From contig CM032128.1 of the NCBI GenBank assembly GCA_018894105.1, forward strand, positions 22,239,001 through 22,303,000: 64,000 bases of DNA. The letters are read 5' to 3'. The DNA comes from Jacaranda mimosifolia. Its lineage: Eukaryota; Streptophyta; Magnoliopsida; Lamiales; Bignoniaceae. The first letter of the stretch is position 1, and every line of letters starts with the position of its first letter. This document shows, one piece after another, positions 11,795 through 24,152 of the stretch. Both the position numbers and the translations under genes were made by a program. Under the pieces are notes generated by a model. The model was not told the origin of the DNA and made no database searches. It saw nothing but the letters and a program-made list of their open reading frames with translations.

Positions 11795-14273
11795 TGTCTT
11801 ATCCACTTCTTTCTACTTTTAGAATTTTTTCTTCATATTTAATTATTTTCTCTCTAGAAATTCTCTTCCTTCAAAAATGATCTTAAAAGATTTAATTATA
11901 GTCTAAGAGTAGCTCCGACATAAACTTGAATTTTGCTCCTTATCAAGTCGACCCCAAAAAGGATCAGTACTAACTGTGCTCCAGTTAATAGAAGTCACAT
12001 GCTATACGTTGGCAATATGGTTTTGTAATTTTTAGGTGGTGGTGAAATCTCGTAAGCAATGGTTTTTTCTAGGATGCGACACTAAATTCTCTACTTTAAC
12101 ACTTTTGCCTCCTTCTCATTGCAAATCTTTGAAGCACATCATTATTGCCTTAGTTTATTACCTAAAAATGTTAAACAAAACTAAAGCACAAATAACCAAT
12201 CTAGAGACTGAAAACCATTTTTTTTTTGGACAATTATAAAACAATAAAAACACCAAGCTTATAGTTTTAAAGTCTTAAAGAATATATATGCATGATTCTG
12301 ATTAGAAGTACAACAATTCTATGAAAATAGAGTTATCACATACTCACAAATGAAGGAACTAGCTTGGATCAAGTCTAACAACCTAAATCCCTAACTAGTT
12401 TTTCTTGACCTAAAGGTCTTAAATTGCTTCATGAAGTCATTTTACTTCACACGATTTTGGCAAGTGGGAGGGCAACAACAATGGGGGTAATATGACAAAA
12501 TTAATGGTTTACCTCTCAATAGAAATCTTTGCATGTCATATACAAACTTGACCTAGTTTTACTAGACTAAAGCAATCTCACAAACATTCCAACACTCTCA
12601 CGTCCAATGGTTTTTCCATAATTATACACATATGCATTGAAAATAGTTGTAATATGGAATTCACAATTGATAGTTAGGTTTATGATCCCTATCAATATCA
12701 TTGTAAAAGAACACTAGAAAGTTCTCCTAACATAATGTTTAAGCTGAACATCCGATGGTCATATTATTAAACATGTAGCGAATTCATTATTGTACTTCCC
12801 ATCTATGTCTGGCTTAAAAAACCCCCAAACCCTAATTGCTCCATATCAAACCAAGAGAAAATGTTGCTATGTTAAAATTCTTCCACTTTCTCTCTCGACT
12901 CCTTTGTATAATTTCCATCTTCTCCTGAAACTCTTTAGCTTATTTTCTTCATTTCTATCTATAAACACCATTACCTCTAGAACTCCCCCCTTTGAAGTGA
13001 AAACTTGACAAAATTAGGTGCAATATTTATATATAACTAATTTGGAAATTTGAATTATTTTGATATGATATGACAAGTATTTTATGTATCTAAGATCCTT
13101 TATTTCTAAGAGGTTTTGTTCTTAATGGCTGAATAAGTTGGAAAAAGAGCAATCTCACCTCAACTCCACAATCATGATCCTTTTTACATATACTTCCCAC
13201 ATTTTAAATTCTAATGCACGACAAGCTTATTATTCTTGTCTTGCACACTACAACATGCTTTTATGTACTATCATGTCACATGCTTTGTCATCATCTTTGC
13301 AACATCAAAATAGTAATGATGGTAACAATTAGCTTCCCCATTAGAGGTCTGCCTAGATGGAACACAATCAATTAAGGCTTATTCTTGCCCATATAATCAA
13401 GAAATAAGAAAGTTTATTTCATTATATTATATAAAAGAGTATGTTTCATTATAATTTAACTTATAAGCTTTCAAAAATATTTTAATCGATATTTGTAGTT
13501 TAAAAAACTCATTAGTAATAGTGATTTGCAAATAATTGTATATGTGCATCTCACGTGCATTTTTTTATGGAGACTATCATGTGCTCCTTTTTATAATTTT
13601 CAATCAATATAATGTCCTTTTATAATTTTTTATATCACTTTATTTTCTTCAATTTATTGAAATACGTACTTCAATAATCAATTTTTGTTAAATACTACTC
13701 TAACCTACCAAATATGCCCCTACACTATAAATGTATACAAAAGAAAAGGAAAAAGGATGGAAAATAAATACTATAAGAAGGCAAAATGGAATCAAGTCAC
13801 TAACCATTTTAAATATAGTGCATTAACAATTCCAAAAGTATGTACCATAACTTTCTTCTTTTTCATCTTATTTAATACTGGATATTAGTAAAACATTCTT
13901 GGCAAAGAACGAAATAATGGGTGGACTTTCCATCTAGAAATAAAGAACAATTGAAATAAAACTTATCAATGACTCTAATATTCAAACCTAAAAAGCTTAG
14001 AATTAAAAACCTCAAACCTCGATTTGCCATCTCAAACCAATAGGAGGTGCAATTAACTTGTTCTCTTCTGTTTCCTCTCTCCACTAATGTGCATAAATTT
14101 CCCTCTTGTCCAAGACTTTTCCATTTTGAAGTAAAAACTTGACAAATCCAAGTGCAATCTTTGTACTATCTAAGTTGGAAATTTGTATGATTTTGACATG
14201 ATATGAAAAGAACGATGTTTCTTTGATCCTCTATTCCCAAGAGATTTTGTTCTCAAAAAAATCGGAATGAACG

Positions 14274-14345
14274 GCGTCCATTGTCTAATGGATAGGACAG
14301 AGGTCTTCTAAACCTTTGGTACAGGTTCAAATCCTATGAGACGCA
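14274..14345 (+). pseudogene. trnR-UCU: Plastid-derived tRNA-Arg(UCU) relic
   Basis: This is a 72-nt tRNA-like sequence with the anticodon loop cttctaa (anticodon TCT) in a complete GAGGT/ACCTT-type stem, and a TTCAAAT T-loop. Compared with the plastid gene as I know it, the 3' acceptor strand reads GAGACGC where TGGACGC would pair with GCGTCCA. That leaves two mismatches in the acceptor stem, and one T-stem pair is lost (ACAGG/CCTAT). It lies inside the plastid DNA insert, so I treat it as a pseudogene and not as a nuclear tRNA gene. Confidence 0.88.
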
Positions 14346-14459
14346 ATTTATTTCCATCTATTTTTTATTTCAATAGCAAGAAAGACTTTTTGCATAATTT
14401 GAATTCAAGACACTTGATTCCTTTTTTAAGATAAAAGTGAGCAATTTATTTATGCTTGT

Positions 14460-14857
14460 TCCTGAAGTAGAAATTGGTCCATTTGTTCCTGAATAGCTTC
14501 TTTCAAAAGGGCTTCTACTTCCTCAGTAAATGTCTTAGTAGAAGATATGATTTCTTGGAACTGAGGTTTATTAGTTTTTAAGTAAGTACGTAATTCGACA
14601 AGAAATTTCCTTACCTGTCCAATTTCTAATGAATCGAGATAACCATTTGTTCAGGTATAAATAGTCATTATTTGTTATTCTACCATAAGAGGAGCTGATT
14701 GGGATTGTTTAAGCAATTCACGACCTCTTGCCAATTGATTCTGAGTAGCTTTATCAAGATCTAAAGCAAATTGTGCAAAGGCTTCTAATTCTGCAAATTG
14801 CGCCAGTTCCAATTTTAATTTACTAGCTACTTGTTTCATGGCTTTAATTTGAGTTGT
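14460..14857 (-). pseudogene. atpA: Plastid-derived atpA 3' fragment (ATP synthase CF1 alpha subunit)
   Basis: The minus strand encodes about the last 130 residues of the chloroplast ATP synthase alpha subunit, beginning near TTQIKAMKQ and running through [30 protein letters not shown] and QIMTIYT to the natural stop at 14460-14462 after LLQEQA. Damage includes a 3-codon deletion (ARG-RELLKQ instead of ARGQRLRELLKQ), a premature TAA after SAPLMVE (about 14678) and a TGA in TIYT*TNGYL. The protein normally forms the catalytic F1 hexamer in the thylakoid complex; this copy has no promoter, start or full length. The family match is strong and non-function is clear. Confidence 0.92.
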
Positions 14858-17138
14858 TGCTAATAAGTTGGAATAGGGCAAGCTTTATCTGAAATTCATA
14901 ATTCAAGGTCCTTTCTAATACATAATTCCACATTTTAATTCTCAGTGCACGATATGCTTATTATGCTTGCCCTGCGCACAATGTTCACATGCTATCACAT
15001 CATGTGCTTTTTTTTACATCTTTGTAACCTCTACGAACAATAATGCTGGTCACAATTGTCTCATGTTTTAGAGCTTCGACTAGGCTTATACATGCCCATA
15101 CATCAAAAAACAGGAAAGTGTTCTCCATTATAATCTAAGAAAGAGTGTCTTTCATTATGATTTAACTTGTTCAAAAAGTTTTAGTTTATATTTGCAGTTT
15201 GAAAAATTTATCACTAGTAGTGGCTTGCAAATAACTCTACACATCATTTCATGTGCATTTTTCTAGTGGGCACTATGTGCTCCGTTTTATAATTTTCAGT
15301 CCACAGAATGTCCCTCCATAATTTTTTGTATCACTAAATTTCCTTCAATTCATGAAAGTGCTTCAATAATTTTTTTTTCGTGAATCCTAATACTAGTCGA
15401 TCAAATATATCCCTACCACAAATGTGTAGACAGGAAAAGAAAAATGATGAAAAGAAATACTCCTCTCACTAATATACCAAATTTACTATTTTTTAACTGT
15501 TTACTTGAATATTTAAATTACAATTTTCCTATTATAGAGCACACTAAGTTCAAACTTTAAATAATTGAATTTCATGAATTCCAATAATTGAATGTTATCT
15601 AGAAAAATAAGTTTAATATCAGATTTTGTTATAGGGAAGTAAGAACTAATATCCTCATAACTAATGTTTATAATTTTGGCAAGAGGTTTGGAAGGGGGAA
15701 AGGTGTGAGATTGAGGAGCATACCCTTTTCTTTTGTTTATACATTTATTATTACATTAGTCCTAAAATTTGGCCTTTAAGCATTTTGAATAGAAAGATTG
15801 ATGGGAAATCTTTCAATTGACATACTATAAGGAGGCAAAGTGGAAGAAGGTCTTTAAGTTTTTTAAATATAGCACATTATCAATGCCAAAACTACACAAC
15901 ATTTTCTTTCTTCCCATTTAATGTTGGAATTAATAAAAGATTGGTGTAGTGAATATATAATGGCACACTTTCCATCTAAAAAGAAAGAGTAATTAACACT
16001 CAAAACATATCAACAAGATTAATAAAAAGCTTCAAATTAAAAACCTCAAACTCCAACTTCCGTATCAAACCAAGAGGAAGTGGAACTAGGTTCCTGAAAC
16101 TCTTATGCTTCTTACAAGCATGGGTTGCACTATTTTGAAGCAAGAATCCTTGGTAGAATGACAAGTTGGATGAGTCACGTGCACATAATGTGCTAGTTGA
16201 TAAGGATTTGAAAGCTTCCCCGGCATTGCCAACTTTGCCTTCCCTAATATTAATCAATTGGATGAGTTGAGGTACTAATCAACTCAACATTTCTTTAACT
16301 TATCAACCTGCCCCTGATAAATTATTCTTATGGCATTTAAGTACAATAGTAAAAGCAACAATCAATCAAGTCACCCTATTCCATACAAACCTGATAAGCA
16401 AAACTAACGCGCTTCATCAAATTTTAAAGCAATTCAAATTCCAATACCTTATTATTTAAATCAAATATAATAGCCAAATAAAAAACTAGTAGCGTGCTCA
16501 TTTGGCTTCTTGTTTCTACAGAAATCTTCTTTCAAGGCAAAGGTTCTATATAACACAATTTGCTTATGGGTCAAAATTTTGAATTAAGAAAATACTAGTA
16601 ACACTTATGCTTATATTATTTTCAACAAATTAAATGTTCCAATGTTGTATATAAAACTATGATATAAATGCTAATTGCACTTGATGATAGCCCGAAAACA
16701 AGACTAATTACAAGTGCAATAAAAATTCTTAATATATTTAACAATGCAATATGAATGGCATGACACGTTCTCAAACAAAAAGCCACTCTTAAATAAACTT
16801 GAGTAGAATCTTCAAGAGTATATTGCTCTCAAGGGTCCAACTGACCAGAGGCATAGGTTATAGTAGAGGGATCTCTAATAGGTATCATCATGCAATTCAT
16901 CATTGTGGAGAAGGTGTCACTATTTGCATTCTCCTACAAACAATTGTTATTGTTCCCATTATTATTCTTCTTGTTGTTACTGTGAATCCCTAAATAGTTA
17001 GCAATTACAACAATCGAAAAAGAAAACTAAATCTATAATTTATAAAATTGAACTTCTACAAAGCTATGGATTATAACATAGTAATTGGAAATGCATATAT
17101 ATTAGGATATATTTCATTTGCTTGATTTTAAAGTTGTA

Positions 17139-17140
<2 letters not shown>

Positions 17141-17176
<36 letters not shown>
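17141..17176. repeat. (AC)18 microsatellite
   Basis: A perfect dinucleotide run of 36 bp, unlike the AT-rich surroundings. Confidence 0.97.
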
Positions 17177-17179
<3 letters not shown>

Positions 17180-17214
17180 TCAGATTGCATAGTTCATGGT
17201 AAAGGGAAAAGGGC

Positions 17215-17362
17215 TAACACCAAAATATACATCAAGCAATGGTATCCAATGCCTACCCTTTGATCAGATCTTCCTAATAAGTAAGTTAGTTCATCATAGG
17301 GGATGACATTAGGCTCCTCACCAATCACCACCACACATATACCAAAAGGCTACACCTGCAGA
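17215..17362 (-). pseudogene. Possible exon relic, product not recognised
   Basis: On the minus strand a run reads PFGICVVVIGEEPNVIPYDE and continues with LTYLLGRSDQRVGIGY. It is preceded by a pyrimidine-rich stretch ending TTTTCTGCAG, which looks like an intron 3' splice site, with a stop codon two codons after that. The composition is more balanced than the surroundings. I do not recognise the protein. It may be an exon of an old captured or decayed gene, or chance. Confidence 0.25.
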
Positions 17363-17755
17363 AAATACACAATCTCCTCAAACAAGAAACTCCATACTCA
17401 GACCACAAAAGCAAGAAATACAACAAACAACTAAACATCAAAATCAAATTAAAACTAGGGGTAAAATAAAATAATCAATAAAAAATCCACAAAACTAAGA
17501 AAATCAACAATAATACTAACAATCTAAAATAAAAAACTTAATTATCCAATGCACAAACAACTAAAGCCCGAATTAAATGTCTAGATTAGTCAATATAGCT
17601 TCACCAAAGTATCACCATGCCAATCCCCAAAAATTGCACAAAAAACTTGTACGCTCATTTTGGCAATGCACCAAAATTCAACAAGATATCAGAATTATGC
17701 ACAAAGCTCAAGTGCTCACAAATATGCAATATATGCTCAGAAGTCATGCAACTTG

Positions 17756-19572
17756 AGGATGTACTATAAGTATACGAGGTAAAGTAATAAAACTTGGTAA
17801 GACCGAGGTCGTCTAGGAATAGAAAAGGCAAATACCAAGGCTAGTTTCATTAGCAACTATTAAAGCGACTAAATTTTAGGTCATTAATTTTAAAAATAGA
17901 AAGTAAACAAAATAGATTCAATTGATGAAAAGTGTGCTTTTCCACTCACTCTTAAGTAATTTAATTGAAGGCCATAATCGATTATCAACCTATAAGATAT
18001 TGAAATGGATCAAACCACCATATTGTGCTCCTAAGTATGCCATCGAACCTCCCCAATTGCCTTTCAGTCTTATTATGGGTCAATTAATAGTAATTATGAT
18101 AAGTTTATTATGACTCATCATCTCCTAAGCTCAAAGCCATATACTAAATTCAGTAAATAGGTGGCCAATCTATGCATGACATTTAGCTAAAACAATTCCA
18201 TACTATTAAAGCACTAATAATAACACAACAATTAAGTAAACACAATTACTTGAGTTCAACAAATGGGAAACACTAGAGAAGACCTAGCATAGGAACATAA
18301 TCATAACATACATATTCATGTATCCATAGAAAATAACCAAAAATTGGAAAAGACTTGAAAACTCTTCGACTCTTGGTACCCTCCGTGTCCTTAGAATACC
18401 TAAAGGATTTCTTGAACTCCTTCACACTTTTGAGGTTACCTAAGGTAGATGATGGTAGACTAAGAACTAGGCTAGGGAAATAAACTAAGAATATTTAACT
18501 ATCTAATTGATGGAAGAAATGACATGGGGAGAAAGTTCAAAAAGAAATCTTCCCAAAAGCTCTCCTAATTTCCTAGTTGAATGTGGGGGAATGAATGATG
18601 GCATGCTTAACCCTTAGGCTAATATTTATAGCTAAAAGATAATAAAGCCCTTAAAATTTTGCCTGCTACTTGGACACTTGGCATCACAGTGCCTACATAA
18701 TTGCCTGGAACAATCTCTAGCATAGTGATGAGCCCATGGCGCTAGCTTCATGGTCGTAGTGCTAACATGGATAACTGTAGAATGGTTTCAGTTTTAGCCC
18801 CTCTTGCTTTTCTAGCGCATGTTCGTGGCTTTTCCTTAAATCTCCTCGCTAACTGAGAACAAAATAAAAGTATATAAATCATATTACAATAGAAATGCTA
18901 GAAACAAAGGCAATATAGCATAAACTATATACAAAGACTCACAAGTACAAAAACATACAAAATAATTATTTTCATAATGAAATTGCTCTGTAAATAGTGC
19001 TTTGCTCCTTAAAACAAGGCAAAACTAACTTTTTTTATAGTTATTGATGTGTATGGTTGACCTCAACCTCTTTTTGCCTTAACCTAAGCCTATGTTTTTG
19101 GAAGAAACTGCCTAATGAACCCACAACATTCAGAATTAACCTATCGATCGTGGAGGTCGACCGCATCCGAACTTGGGCAAGATCAGCATATCTGGACTTT
19201 GTTAACCTTTAAGGAACTGGGAATATTATTAGAAAACCGATGGACCTCATCAGATTGAGAACTTGCCATCGAAAGCTAGATAACAACATAAATGGATGGC
19301 GGAGTTGACGATAGTTGTATTCTACCATATTAAATGTTTTTACTTGGTCAAGTCCTACACATTAAATGCACCTGGCTCACCCCCCTCTACCTTTTACAAC
19401 CTTTAGATAACCAAAATTACTATTCAAGTGGCCAACTGCAGAATGGTTGGTTTACCAAAAAGACTTGTTTTGCCCCTATGAAAAAGACGGGCACTTTACA
19501 CTCATCTAACAAATACTTGTCATTTTGAACCTAAACTTACACACCTATAATACTTAGTCCTAACATTGGATT
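17756..19572. other. Unclassified repeat-like non-coding region
   Basis: The phrase 'ggtaagaccgaggtcgtctaggaat' type (split here: 'ggtaagaccgagg' then 'tcgtctaggaat', about 17798-17820) resembles a motif I associate with untranslated regions of large plant LTR retrotransposons, and 18330-18840 has the TATA-poor, UTR-like texture of an LTR. I found no paired LTR, coding domain or terminal repeat, so the class stays open. 19040-19572 shows nothing recognisable. Open frames at 17922-18113 and 19334-19528 have no known motif. Confidence 0.3.
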
Positions 19573-22158
19573 TGAAGTAAGGAGTAGCCTAAGGATCTAA
19601 TTATAAAACCAAAAATAGGTGAAATAAAACTCGTCTACTCTAAATTCAAGGATCTAATCATGTAATTAAAATGGATTTAATGTTAAAAAACTAACTTTAA
19701 ATGCTTAATCCAAGGAAGATGTGGATGAAAACAATGACCTCTTCAAAATTTTCAATCCACGCAAGCATGGAAAATCCAACAATTGACCAGGCAAATCAAC
19801 TCCAAATAGGCTGAAACTTTGCAGAGATCTACCTTGAGAATCTCCAGTTAAAATTTTAGCCAAATCCAAGCATGGCAAGAACTCCAAATCAGCCTCCAAA
19901 GTTACTACTCTGCAGTGGATCTTCAAGAGCAAAATTCCCCAAGTGTGAAGCCTCGCACACACCTAAGGAGAGCTCCAATCAAACTCTAATCAACTAGACA
20001 ACCAGAGGAAAAAGAAGAGAGGGAGGTCCAAAAATATGGAGAGAATGGTGAGGATTGTGTGAAACTTCAACACATGAGTGGATCACACTTTTTGGAGGAA
20101 AAAATGGAATTTAGCAACTTGCTTGCTAATCTTCAAGTGGCCAACCACCTCCTCTCTATTTGTAGAGTGGATGGTGTGATGCTAGCTGGCATCACACCCT
20201 CCATGAGGTGGTTTGCCAAGTTGGCAATCCACTTGCAAGTGAAATGTGAATTTCACTTGCATTTGGATTTAATTTAAATCTACATTTTATCTCATGAAAT
20301 ATCTTGCAAATTAATTCCAAATAAACCTCAAACGAACTCCTTAATTTGAATTTCCCTCGAAATTAAAATCCTCATATTAATTAAATTAACTCCTTAATTT
20401 AATTAATTAAATTGACTTAACTCTTTAAGTCATTAACTTAACTCTTTAAGCTACAAAATGTCAACTTAAATCCTTAAGTTAATTTGACTAATTAATAGTC
20501 ATATGGCACCAATTAAATTAACTCCTTAATTTAATTGGTATAATTTAACTCCTTAAATTCTTTTGATCAATTTAACAATTAAATTAATCAAGTCAAAATG
20601 ACTAAGAAATTAGCCAACCGATTTCTCCATAAAAACGGGAATGGTGAATTTTCTAAGAACTCCTTAGAAAATTCCTCCCATCAAATAAAACTTTCTTTAG
20701 GCTTTTGTGAGTGACCCATTAGGTTTTCTCATTCATTGGATAATGGCTCACAACTTTTGTGATATATTGAATATTGAACTATTCGTATTAGTTTAAACTC
20801 CTTTAAACCCAGTGTTTGAAAAATCGGACCATTCATTGAACCGAAAAACTTACTGATGCACGGTTCATTAGTTCAACCGTTGGTCGGACCGTAATTGAAA
20901 GCAATTGAACCGTGACGTCATAATTATGAAATATATATATATATATATTTATATTATATATATTTCTTAAACATTAATAAAATGCTAAAATATAAAACAT
21001 AAAGAGCTTAAATGATATTGTCTAACATCACAATCCAAATTTCACAATTCATATTATAAATTATCACAACAATTTAAATATCTAAAGTTTGAAGTTTAAA
21101 GTTGAGAGTGTGTGAGTTAATTCTAAAGTCTAAAGTCTAAACTAATACTTTTTTTGACTTTTAGATAACTTGTGAGGTGTACCTTAGTTTTCAAACTTTG
21201 TACTTAGACAAAAAAATTAAAAAAAAATTAATTTCACCATTCCGGTTCAATTGAAACGTGAGTAGTTCATCGGTTCACTGGTCCAACCGGCTGGTATGAA
21301 CGATTTTAACAAAATAAGATTTTTTTTAATTTTTCAATTTTTCGAGAAAATCGAACCGGTTCGCCGGCCGATCAGCAGTCCGATCTATCCAATCGAACGG
21401 TTTGGTCTAATTTTTTAAATAGTGTTTAGACCAATAACTCTTTCAATTAATCTCTATTAATTGAAGAGTACACAATCTCCATGGTCGATGTCTAGCCTCA
21501 AGCCCATGGAGCCCAAGTAATTGGTCGAAATGAATATTCTCTTGATGAACTATTCTAGCTCTACGCTTGCCATGCAAATACGGTCCTTCCATTTCCTATC
21601 TCCCAAAAGAGGCTTAGGGCAAGATATTTGTCGACTCCCTAATAGCCTCGATAACTATGTTTCTATTCCCAATGCTCGATTTCTCTTTATGAACTCATCT
21701 TTGAAAAACTCACTTTCCAAATTGTCATACTACCTTGGCTAAGAATTTCTTGAAATTGATCATTATAAAATACACAGGAGATGCACTTGCCCTTCACAGC
21801 GACGAGGAGACGGATCCCATCTTGGATCTCACAAACCTCCATGTCTAAGTAGCTCATACCCAATTTTAACCCAGAAGACCCGCTAAGTGGTTAAGGAAGA
21901 GTCAATGTATAAGGACCCAAACACAAGGTTACCATGAATTCTCACGTCAAAGGACTAATTATATGTACTGGCATAAGCTGGAAAACTTGCCACTATCGAC
22001 TTGTCACTTCGGCTATCTAATGGATTCTCTGGGTAGGCCTTTAGTGAATTTGTTCTCTATCAAGCACCTACTAACATGCATCCATGTTTAATATAGATTG
22101 CTCATGAAATGGAGCAATATCCAACTCCTTGGATTTATGCATCGTTAGTGCAATCTTG
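19573..22158 (-). mobile_element. Angela/BARE-like LTR, solo and 5'-truncated, minus strand
   Basis: The reverse complement matches the LTRs at 38376, 48480 and 59999 over nearly their whole length. It begins at 19573 with the LTR 3' end (complement of ...gctacactttacttca) and runs through the 'ggaggtggc' TATA region, the AT-rich '(g)gagttaa' repeats and the 'gggtcatacacaaaag' block. It stops near 22158 after 'ggatttatgcatcgttagtgcaa', so roughly the first 300 bp of the LTR are missing. No internal gag or pol is attached. It lacks the second flank needed to judge a target duplication; the left flank is ggatt. It holds a 615-bp DNA transposon relic. Confidence 0.85.
20810..21424. mobile_element. 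hAT-like MITE inside the solo LTR
   Basis: This 615-bp insertion interrupts the Angela LTR at a point where the other three LTR copies are continuous. The ends are imperfect inverted repeats: cagtgtttgaaaaatcgg on the left against cactatttaaaaaattag on the right complement. It is flanked by an 8-bp target duplication, tttaaacc (20802-20809) and tttagacc (21425-21432), one mismatch. An 8-bp duplication and CA(G)TG-type ends fit the hAT superfamily. The terminal parts are rich in 'ggttcaa'/'gaaccg' motifs. No transposase is encoded. Confidence 0.82.
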
Positions 22159-24152
22159 GTAGTATTAAAATTTCACATCTAAATAATTTTAACATGATAT
22201 GACAAGCATGTTTATTATCAGTTCACTGAAGAAGTTCTACTAGTGTGTTGGAATACTTTTGCTTCCTCTCTCAACACACGTTCATAATTTCCTTCTTCTG
22301 CAAGACTTTCACATTGTGAAGTGAAAACTCAACCCAATAAAGTAATCTTTGTAGCACAAAAGTTTGAAATTTCAAGGATTTTGATATAATAAGATAAGCA
22401 TGCTATATTATCGATCTTTGAGGAAGTGCTACTAGCATACAGAAACTCTTCTACGCCCTCTCTCCACTCCTAACATAATCTCTATGTTCTTGAGGATTTT
22501 CCCATTCTAAGGTAAAAACTTCACCAGCTCAATATGCAACCTATATACGATTTAAGTTGGGCATTCAAATGATTTTAACCTGATATGAAAAGCAGTCTAT
22601 ATATTCGACCCTTAAGGTAATGCTACTAGTGAAGCTCTTCCACTTCATCTCTCCATTCATATGCGTAATTTCCATCTTCTCGAAGAATTTTCCATTCTAA
22701 ACTTGAAATTTTACTAACTAAAGTGTAATCTATATGTCACTTAAGTTGGAAATTCAAAATTTTTTGACTTGATATGAAAAGCATGTCATATCTATTTCTT
22801 TTCTTCACTTTTATGCATTATTTCCATCTTCACCAAACCATTTCCATTTTTAAGTAAAAGTTTGACCAAACTAATTGTAATCTTCGTACCATCAAAGTTG
22901 GAAATTTGAATAATTTGATGTGATATGACAAGATACTATATCTTCAACCCTCTAAGAAGTACTGCTGCCATGCTGAAGCTCTTCTGCTTTCTCTCTCCAC
23001 TCTTATACATAATCAATCTTCATTAAGGCTTTTTTATTTTAAAGTAAAAACATAACAAATTGAAGTGTAATTTTTGTACCAACTTAGTCAAACTTAAATA
23101 ACATCAAATTGATATAATCAGCATTTTATATTTCTGACCCCGAGGAAATGCTAGTAGCTTTTTAATACTTCCATAGCCTAAATGTCTATTAAAGATGGAA
23201 TTTTGAATGATTTTCACATGATATGACAAATATCCTATATCTTTGACCCCACAACAAAGTGCTACTAGCTTACTGAAGCTTTTCTGTTTTCTCTATCTGC
23301 TCGTATGCGTACCCATCTATAAAGGACTCTCATATTCTAAAGAAAAAACATGGCCAACTGAATTGTACTATTTGTACCATCTATGCTAGAAATTTTAATA
23401 ATTTTTACGTGATATGATAAGCATGCTATAACTTCAACCCTTGAGGATGTGCTACTAATTTGTATAACTTTTCTGCTTTGTCACTTTAGTTTTGTGTATA
23501 AATTTCAACTTCTCTATGACTTTTCTTTTCTAAAGTAAAATTTACACATTATAAAGTGCAATTCTAATACAATGTAGTTGATAATTTGAATGTCTTTGAC
23601 ATGACATGACAACTACATCTTCGACAATCAAGGAAGTGCTATTGGTTTCCAAAACTTTTTGCTTCTTTTCTTCACTCATGTGCATGGTTTCTATCTTTTA
23701 CAAGTCATTCCCATTGTGAAGTAAAAACTTTACTAACTCAAGAGAAATCTCAACACTATCTCTGTTGGAAATTTGATTGACTTTGATATGATATAACAAG
23801 ATGCTATATCTTCTATCCTTGAGGAAATGCTACTAATTTGGCGAAACTCATTTGCTTTCTCTCTCCAATCCTGTGCATAATTTCAATCTTCTCATGGGCT
23901 TCCAATTCTAAAGTAAAACTTAACAAACTCAACTGCAATCTCTATTTCATCTAAGATTGAAATCCAAATGATTTTGACATGATATGACAACCATGTTATA
24001 CTTTTGACTCTCTATTTTCGAGAGCTTCATTTCTTAATATGTTGGAAAAAAGGCAACCACTAACTCAACTCCATAATTCATGGTCTTCTTGAATTTCAAA
24101 TTCTTGCATTCTAATATCTAGAGCAAAACATGCTTATTATACTTGTCCTATC
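22159..24152. repeat. Modular repeat: longest uninterrupted monomer array
   Basis: About eleven diverged head-to-tail monomers lie here, with the 'gatatgacaag'-like anchor near 22190, 22382, 22578, 22770, 22917, 23110, 23215, 23408, 23598, 23787 and 23977. Spacing is mostly 190-195 bp, with shorter units of about 105 and 147-150 bp. Each monomer carries 'aagtgcaatct', 'accatctaagttgga', 'gaggaagtgctactag' and 'cttctgctttctctctccac'-type blocks. The tail begins near 24020 ('agagcttcatttcttaat'). There is no coding capacity. Confidence 0.85.

Larger units (their letters stand above)
14270..14857. other. Nuclear plastid DNA insert (NUPT): trnR-UCU to 3' atpA
   Basis: About 590 bp reproduces the plastid order trnR-UCU followed by the convergent 3' end of atpA, an arrangement known from land-plant plastid genomes. 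Both borders fall in the modular repeat: left after 'tctcaaaaaaatcggaatga', right before 'gctaataagttggaatag'. In sister copies the two flanks are almost adjacent ('gttggaaaaag'), so the insert is extra DNA. Two in-frame stops, a 9-bp in-frame deletion and base changes in the tRNA stems show an old, non-functional transfer. A plastid piece that arrived by way of the mitochondrion cannot be excluded. Confidence 0.9.
11795..16260. repeat. Modular non-coding repeat, copy 2
   Basis: This is a diverged second copy of the unit starting at position 1. The head (11795-12710) matches 1-950. It is followed by a monomer segment with anchor near 13063, a tail (13100-13870), a second head-like piece (13870-14080, 'cctaaaaagcttagaatt', 'caaaccaataggagg'), one monomer near 14197, the plastid DNA insert, another tail (14858-15900) and a further head-like piece (15900-16100). 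The repeat therefore has modules of [short head + n monomers + ~1-kb tail] in series. No gene is supported apart from the plastid relics listed separately. Confidence 0.65.
16261..17755. other. Unclassified AT-rich region
   Basis: No gene and no assignable mobile element was recognised. It contains the (AC)18 microsatellite and a short exon-like stretch on the minus strand, listed separately. Small open frames at 16799-16993 and elsewhere lack any recognisable motif. Confidence 0.5.

Noticed and set aside
14274..14345. Functional nuclear tRNA-Arg gene
   Set aside because: The acceptor and T stems carry mismatches and the sequence is part of a plastid DNA insert with atpA.
20059..20277. 72-codon frame in the minus-strand solo LTR
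   Set aside because: The matching region in three other LTR copies is interrupted and forms the promoter region of the LTR.
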